Assembly (NCBI GenBank): GCA_020091685.1
Contig: CM034599.1
Location: 5,922,836 to 5,986,835 of the forward strand
Direction of reading: 5' to 3'
Length of the DNA: 64,000 nt
DNA from: Lutjanus erythropterus
Taxonomy: Eukaryota; Chordata; Actinopteri; Lutjaniformes; Lutjanidae
Positions within the stretch are counted from its first letter, which is position 1. Every line of letters begins with the position of its first letter. A model generated the notes under the pieces. That model was not told where the DNA came from, searched no databases, and saw only the letters and a program-made list of their open reading frames with translations. The position numbers and the translations under genes were made by a program. Shown here one piece after another: positions 60,001-64,000 of this stretch.

Positions 60001-61131
60001 TCAACAGGAGCTATTCCAAAATCCTCAAGGTCCAAATCTGCTTGCAGTCAGACCAGCAAAAGAACCATCCATGTATTAAAGAAGTCTTCTACAGTAGATT
60101 TTGAGACCATTAAAAATGATGTTGAAACGTTATTTAATAAATTAAACCTGACAGGGACACCTGCAACACACATGCAAAAAAGGCTGCACAACATCATGTC
60201 CAGTGACGAGATCAGGAAGTTTTCAAAGGAACTGACTGATAAAATGTATGATAATTTGATGGATACCAAGACATATGAGCGTCCCATATTTCAAGTAAGA
60301 AAATGTCTCTCAGACTCCGTCATCTCTCAGCGCAGGAGGGACACCACCACTCAGTTCCGCCTTTCTCCTGAAGTTCTGTATGTCATGACCGAGGACGCAG
60401 TAAGAAAGTTCTTGCAACACGTGTTTCTCTGGATGGAGAACGAGCCATCACATAAGACATGTGAGCAAGTGTCTGGTGCAGTAACCGACATCAACCACCT
60501 AATCACAACCCTACAAGAAGAAATAAACATCAGCAGGCAGCAGTCCCCTGATGCCAGCAACAGCCAGACAACAGCACGTTCTCAACCAAGTCAATTACCA
60601 GCTAATCCAGCTAGTCATGCTGCACCGAAAGAAGACCTAACACCAGAGTTTCTTGAAGCCAGGGACAGACAGATGTCATCCCCTGTAGCAGAGAGGACAA
60701 TGAACAGCATCATCTTGGCTTTGCTTTACAAGGTCTTCATTAAGGGTGGTAAGGAAGCACGACGTCGTACATGGCTTCAGCATGACTTTGATTCCGTTGT
60801 CAATCGTCTGCGAGACAAGGTGCTGAATGAGATCGATGTCGATGAGGTTACAGCAGGAATAATCACTGAGAAGATGAAAGAAATCAACAAGGCCATGATG
60901 AAAGACCTTACCAAGGAGTTCGGCCCCCCAAGACGCCTCCTGAGGGTTGCAATGGTATCATCAAGATATCCATCTTTTGATGATGCTGTTGTGAAATATC
61001 TCAAAATCCATCTTAATGACCTCACCAGTCCACCCCCAAAGATGCCCAAAGTTGCCAGGATTTTCTCAGCAGTGGGAAAAGCCATCACCAAGTATTTCAC
61101 GTGCTGCATGTCAGTCACCTGCTCTAAATAA
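57052..61131 (+). CDS. Intronless 1359-residue gene with internal duplication, family not recognised
   Basis: One uninterrupted frame. ATG 57052 is the first ATG after the predicted start site and has A at -3; stop TAA 61129-61131. Residues about 18-590 and 628-1195 are two diverged copies of one unit. Paired blocks: IVYKYFDRISAAQWNLLAAG / IVNKYFNRISVTQWSLLAAG; QEKCESAEKLTE in both; AVSDILTKWS in both; EIVNDIIDGLHYPD / EIANDIIDDLHSPD; SACSQTSKR in both; FLQHVFLWMENEPS in both. Residues 1214-1359 form a unique C-terminal domain (ILALLYKVFIKGGKEARRR, NEIDVDEVTAGIITEKMKEI), ending in a Cys-rich tail FTCCMSVTCSK. No signal peptide, membrane segment or catalytic motif is evident. The units look helical with acidic/Ser-rich linkers. 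I do not know the function; length and paired conservation argue for a real protein. Confidence 0.85.
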   Translation: MSETDQSHSQIGDILLVIPEHLLPIVYKYFDRISAAQWNLLAAGTCDSDTEATLVDMFTEIVQTISAQVLRYVLPLFQERMLNRASGTSDVLVLPDLEVSIDETFADAFQVQQEKCESAEKLTELVRTEILEKVISLVSVATGESFLPREPAIFVSSSTFSIMSLRDMVRHATTCLKTYLGKLNSQCLGLQPESTEFSPHESTESGEQYTERCKSSQSVKSKNSQSERNTPEMKGTQTPGSCDSIKSKFSVPSVTEAVSDILTKWSSDTVDTKAKTGKALVSLSPSPNTHDLAVEIVNDIIDGLHYPDFGDVAECSETSTSQRPHFNLEIVLNKVKDFFATHATPKEDTTNIRFSRFVKKQFEKTVAELKSLFATNKSNFLVSLKQSSEEKIYVENPLPESPRPTSACSQTSKRSSPLDFETIKSEVEAICDELKLTKKQSTHSTKIPNCIMSSGKIRKFAKELTDKMYDHMICSQTYHRPSVPDGKSLSDSVICQLRLREHATLHHFSPEVLYAMTEDAVVKFLQHVFLWMENEPSYETSHSDEVLGVLTDIEDLITTTLQEENTGPEPPEASDNQTTARSLSSYPSPSDATLITISDDESDGLNVRVHNDSQLLMRREFEEATDNIILPPEDSRTIVNKYFNRISVTQWSLLAAGTRDVETEATLADMLIEIIQTHSAGVLAMVRERMCRSNSQADVSKALENLNIRLGVSFSDSFADALHVPQEKCESAEKLTEMVEREISQKVTSLVSVATKTSVLPEEPAVFVSSSMSSSTALSSMVLQAIACLKKYLSKLCCHPKSTDFAIEISKPEEPERGESHQSIKSKISVISVTKAVSDILTKWSTDRPDLITEANNDTIPVSTGLDAEFIASEIANDIIDDLHSPDLKDIAGCSDNSTSTGPQFNLGKTVSKVKDFFTSQAGHEEDTAHSSQIFNKHSFSEFLKNQHEKTLGELKNTFMKEDATYIVSLEPASEKDGCAEAISTGAIPKSSRSKSACSQTSKRTIHVLKKSSTVDFETIKNDVETLFNKLNLTGTPATHMQKRLHNIMSSDEIRKFSKELTDKMYDNLMDTKTYERPIFQVRKCLSDSVISQRRRDTTTQFRLSPEVLYVMTEDAVRKFLQHVFLWMENEPSHKTCEQVSGAVTDINHLITTLQEEINISRQQSPDASNSQTTARSQPSQLPANPASHAAPKEDLTPEFLEARDRQMSSPVAERTMNSIILALLYKVFIKGGKEARRRTWLQHDFDSVVNRLRDKVLNEIDVDEVTAGIITEKMKEINKAMMKDLTKEFGPPRRLLRVAMVSSRYPSFDDAVVKYLKIHLNDLTSPPPKMPKVARIFSAVGKAITKYFTCCMSVTCSK
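57103..58821 (+). repeat. Internal unit 1 of the intronless gene
   Basis: First copy of the ~1.75 kb coding unit. The best-conserved stretches at DNA level are 57120-57225 against 58952-59057 and 58590-58665 against 60375-60455. Relative to unit 2 it has ~30 extra Ser/Thr-rich residues between the third helix and the AVSDILTKWS block. Confidence 0.85.
58933..60636 (+). repeat. Internal unit 2 of the intronless gene
   Basis: Second copy, ~1.7 kb, lacking part of the Ser/Thr-rich linker of unit 1 but with extra residues after FTSQAGHEED and before the VDFETIK block. Frame is intact across the whole unit. Confidence 0.85.
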
Positions 61132-61288
61132 CCAAGCCCCCACCTATCACTGACCCCCACTTCTTTTAACATCTGGAATCTCACAGTGGGCATTTTGATT
61201 TTAAAGTGGATGTGTTCCATTTAGGTATGTAGGCAAGCCACAGCTAAATCGAATACAATCACACTTGAGTTTGAAAAGTCAAATTGTC

Positions 61289-61860
61289 CACTGTGAGAGA
61301 CGTCCAGAGCCGCATGGCAGCTCAGTGTTTTAACACTGTGGCCTCACAGCAATAGTTAGGGCTGGATTCTCAGCCTTAATCATTGCTGTATGGAGTCTCT
61401 ATACTATCCTTGTTACTTTGGTTTTTCTCCGGGTGCTCCGGTTTTTGCCACATTTCAATATTTGAAATGAAAAAAAAAAACACAAACAAACACTGTGAGA
61501 GACATCCAGAGCCGCATTGCAGCTCAGTGTTTTAACACTGTGGCCTCACAGGAATAGTTACTTTGGTTTTTCTCCGGGTGCTCCGGTTTTTGCCGCATTT
61601 CAATATTTGAAATGAAAAAAAAACAAAAAACACAAACAAACAAACAAACAAACAAACAAACAAACACTGTGAGAGACGTCCAGAGCCACATGGCAGCTCA
61701 GTGTTTTAACACTGTGGCCTCACAGCAATAGTTAGGGCTGGATTCTCAGCCTTAATCATTGCTGTAGGAGTCTCTATACTATCATTGTTACTTTGGTTTT
61801 TCTCCGGGTGCTCCGGTTTTTGCCACATTTCAATATTTGAAATGAAAAAAAAAACAAAAA
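61289..61860 (+). repeat. Three tandem copies of a ~200-bp repeat
   Basis: Copies at 61289-61490, 61491-61664 (about 70 bp deleted inside) and 61665-61860. Each begins cactgtgagagac(g/a)tccagag and contains gcagctcagtgttttaacac, ctccgggtgctccggttttt and caatatttgaaatgaaaaaa. The cctcacagcaa...ctccgggtgctccgg words recall a widespread fish interspersed repeat, here tandemly amplified. Confidence 0.85.
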
Positions 61861-61997
61861 AACACAAACAACCAACCAACCAACCAACCAACCAACCAAC
61901 CAACCAAACAAACAAACGAATGAACGAACGAACGAACGAACGAACGAACAAACAAACAAACAAACAAACAGCAATAAATAAATAAATAAATAAATAG
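61861..61997. repeat. Compound tetranucleotide microsatellite
   Basis: Successive blocks of caac/ccaa, caaa, cgaa, caaa and taaa units directly after the third tandem copy. A short (CAAA)n also ends copy 2 (61631-61664). Confidence 0.95.
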
Positions 61998-63299
61998 ATG
62001 AAAAATAAAACAAAACATGTTACAAATACTCGACTTGATTCTAAAAAAATCTTGAATGTGTTCATTAAGTGTGTGTTTCATTTTCAGTTCAATACAACAA
62101 AATGAGCTCCACAGTAGTTAATGTAAATTTTGTCTGATTGAATTGCGTTTGCCATTGCTAAAACTTTAAAACACTGAACTGCAGGGGAAAAATCTTTGCT
62201 GAAGTTTTCTGAGTTACAAGTTCACATTAAAACACCACAGCATTTACTTCTATCACAACTGTATGGTGTGTTAATGCATAAGAATAAAGTTTTTAGTCAG
62301 ACAACAAGACAGAAAATTACTCTAAGTGTATCATTTAATAATATGTCAGATTTCAAAGCCTTCATCATGAGACCCACACATGCTCAAACCAGTTCATGGG
62401 GAGCTCAGGTTATTTCTTGTAGGATTCTTGTTGTCGTTCTGTTCTATTGTGTAGGAGAATAGAGCTACATGTGTTGTACGGTACACAATGCGGTACACAA
62501 CATATTTTTATTAAACTTTTTTCCCAAAACCTTGCGTGGAAAGGGACAGTATAAAATAAAGCATTAGTAGTGGTGCAGAAATACAGGCATTTAAACCTGA
62601 CAAAGATACAGAAAATAAAATAGATAAATAAATTGAAAAATAAAAAAATGAAATAAAATAAAATAAAATAAAAATGAAGGACAAGAGTTCAGGAAGTCTG
62701 ACAGACTAGAAGCTTGACTGTGGGCATAAAGAACTGTTCCATGTTCTGACTATCTGACTGATGTTCTCATTATGATTTCCTGTTTCACAAATGGGTGAAT
62801 TTTCAAACATGTAAACCCCTTCACACGCACCAAAAAAACAAAAAACAAACAAAAACAAACAAACAAACAAAAAAACTCTTTAACTCTGCCACTGCCGGTC
62901 CCAAGCCCGGATAACAAAAGAGGAGGGGAGAGTGAGACTTTATAGTGATACACTAACTCTAAAACTGAAAGTTTGACCTGATGGTGGCGCTGCAGGAAAG
63001 GTCATATCATCACCAAAACCAATAGGGTTCATACTGTTGTGGTCATTAATGTTGTCAGTAAATTTGAGAAGATTTGGATGGAAACTTTTCAAGATAAATT
63101 AATTCTAATTTAAAAGTTTGGCCTGATGGTGGCAGTAGAGGACAGGTCAAGGTTTCATTATCAAGGGGTTATTTATGTATTCAACAAATAAACAAAGTGC
63201 CTGACACAAAAACTTGGTCAACAATTTTCTGTAAATCATTTTCTGGAGGCAAATATCCCTGGGGTCAGATTGACCCCAAGGGTAAAATGTGTTAATAGG
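61998..63299. other. Downstream region of the intronless gene
   Basis: AATAAA at 62283-62288 is a candidate poly(A) signal about 1.15 kb past the stop. An AAATA-rich run lies at 62612-62672 and a caaa-rich run at 62830-62873. Two near-repeats, aagtttgacctgatggtggc (62969) and aagtttggcctgatggtggc (63114), flank ~145 bp. No gene recognised. Confidence 0.5.
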
Positions 63300-64000
63300 A
63301 TAATAGGAGGGTTAAACTGTTGAACAATTATAATCCAGAACTGCTGGACATGAGGACAGCTCCATGAACAATGAATAAATGATCCGACAGCAGATTAACA
63401 TTTAGTACAAAGTTCCGACAGAGTTGGATTCATTCTGTGTCTGGCTTCAGGAGTGAAGCCGATGCAAAATCTTGAATTGCCTCTCCATGGCAGAGTTAGA
63501 CACCAGGACCTTGGAAGGCTGGCTGCACAGAGCATCCCAGTCCTCAGGCTCTATTTTACCAAAGTCAGATTCCCATCTGCCTTTTACTTTAGCAGAATTA
63601 TCTACATTCGAGATTATAGAAACTCTTATAAAGCTTTTTAGTGAAAGATTTAAGTATATAATTTACCAATAGGGATTCTATAGGAGAAATAGCCAGTCCT
63701 CCAGTGAAATCTTTCAAATTACACGGAATAAAGTTTTGAACTTGTAAGAATTTAATGAAATCCCCATTGGTGACCCCATATTTGCTTTTCACTAGATGGA
63801 ATGTGAGGATTGAGCCTCCCTGAATCATATCCCCAACAACTTTGATACAGTTGTGCTTCCAGTCAGCGAGGCCAACCTGAAGTCCAGGCTGACAGTCGCA
63901 TGAATAGGAGTTAACAAAGAGAAGCAGTTACTGTACCCTTCCAGTTTCCTGACTTTACACCAAATGTTTAGCAGATTTTTTAAAAGCACATTATCTTTTA
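63300..64000 (-). mobile_element. L1-like LINE fragment (ORF2 C-terminal part), runs off the window
   Basis: On the - strand the translation contains IQGGSILTFHLVKSKYGVTN, GDFIKFLQVQNFIPCNLKDF and, in another frame, WESDFGKIEPEDWDALCSQP, SKVLVSNSAMERQFKILHR. These fit the region after the reverse transcriptase of fish L1/Tx1-type ORF2. Frame changes between the blocks show it is broken. The 5' part lies beyond 64000. Confidence 0.75.

Noticed and set aside
61706-62081. Phe/Leu/Val-rich open frames on the - strand
   Set aside because: Translations of the tetranucleotide microsatellite.

Overview
This is a window of teleost fish nuclear DNA, probably from a percomorph (my inference from gene content and repeat families). 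The evidence is intron-split vertebrate genes with GT-AG junctions that keep frame, many CA/TG microsatellites, a tRNA-derived SINE of fish type, several dispersed MITE-like families known from fish genomes, and an L1-type LINE fragment. There are no bacterial-style operons, CRISPR arrays or complete RNA genes.

Layout. (1) 1-5786, + strand: the last ten exons of an NPC1L1-type sterol transporter, with its 3' UTR to about 6440. (2) 6480-7640: intergenic degenerate repeats. (3) 9847-38520, - strand: a complete 37-exon rictor gene (mTORC2 subunit, 1726 codons), with its 3' UTR probably reaching to about 7740 and a CpG-rich promoter at 38520-38860 carrying three TCTCGCGAGA-type elements. (4) 39755-46567, - strand: a fyb/ADAP-type immune adaptor assembled here from 15 coding exons (546 codons). 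Most late exons are tiny and carry one tyrosine motif each, and the expected helically extended SH3 folds are not found. (5) 49755-54933, - strand: the homologue of human C5orf34, 11 exons, 538 codons. (6) 57052-61131, + strand: an intronless 1359-codon gene I cannot assign to a family. It is built from two diverged copies of a ~570-residue unit plus a unique C-terminal domain, and is preceded by an NRF1-like site, three perfect TGACGTCA elements and a TATA box. (7) 61132-64000: a ~200-bp tandem repeat, a compound tetranucleotide microsatellite, and the 3' part of an L1-like ORF2 on the - strand running off the window.

The known genes are unrelated in function: intestinal sterol uptake, growth signalling, leukocyte signalling and a conserved protein of unclear role. 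RICTOR, FYB1 and C5orf34 all lie on human chromosome 5p, so that block is ancestral. NPC1L1 is on human chromosome 7, so its place beside rictor is a fish arrangement.

The most novel item is gene 6 with its promoter; next is the fyb gene lacking its SH3 folds. Exon boundaries were derived by hand from splice motifs, frame continuity and recalled family sequences; no alignment or RNA evidence was available.
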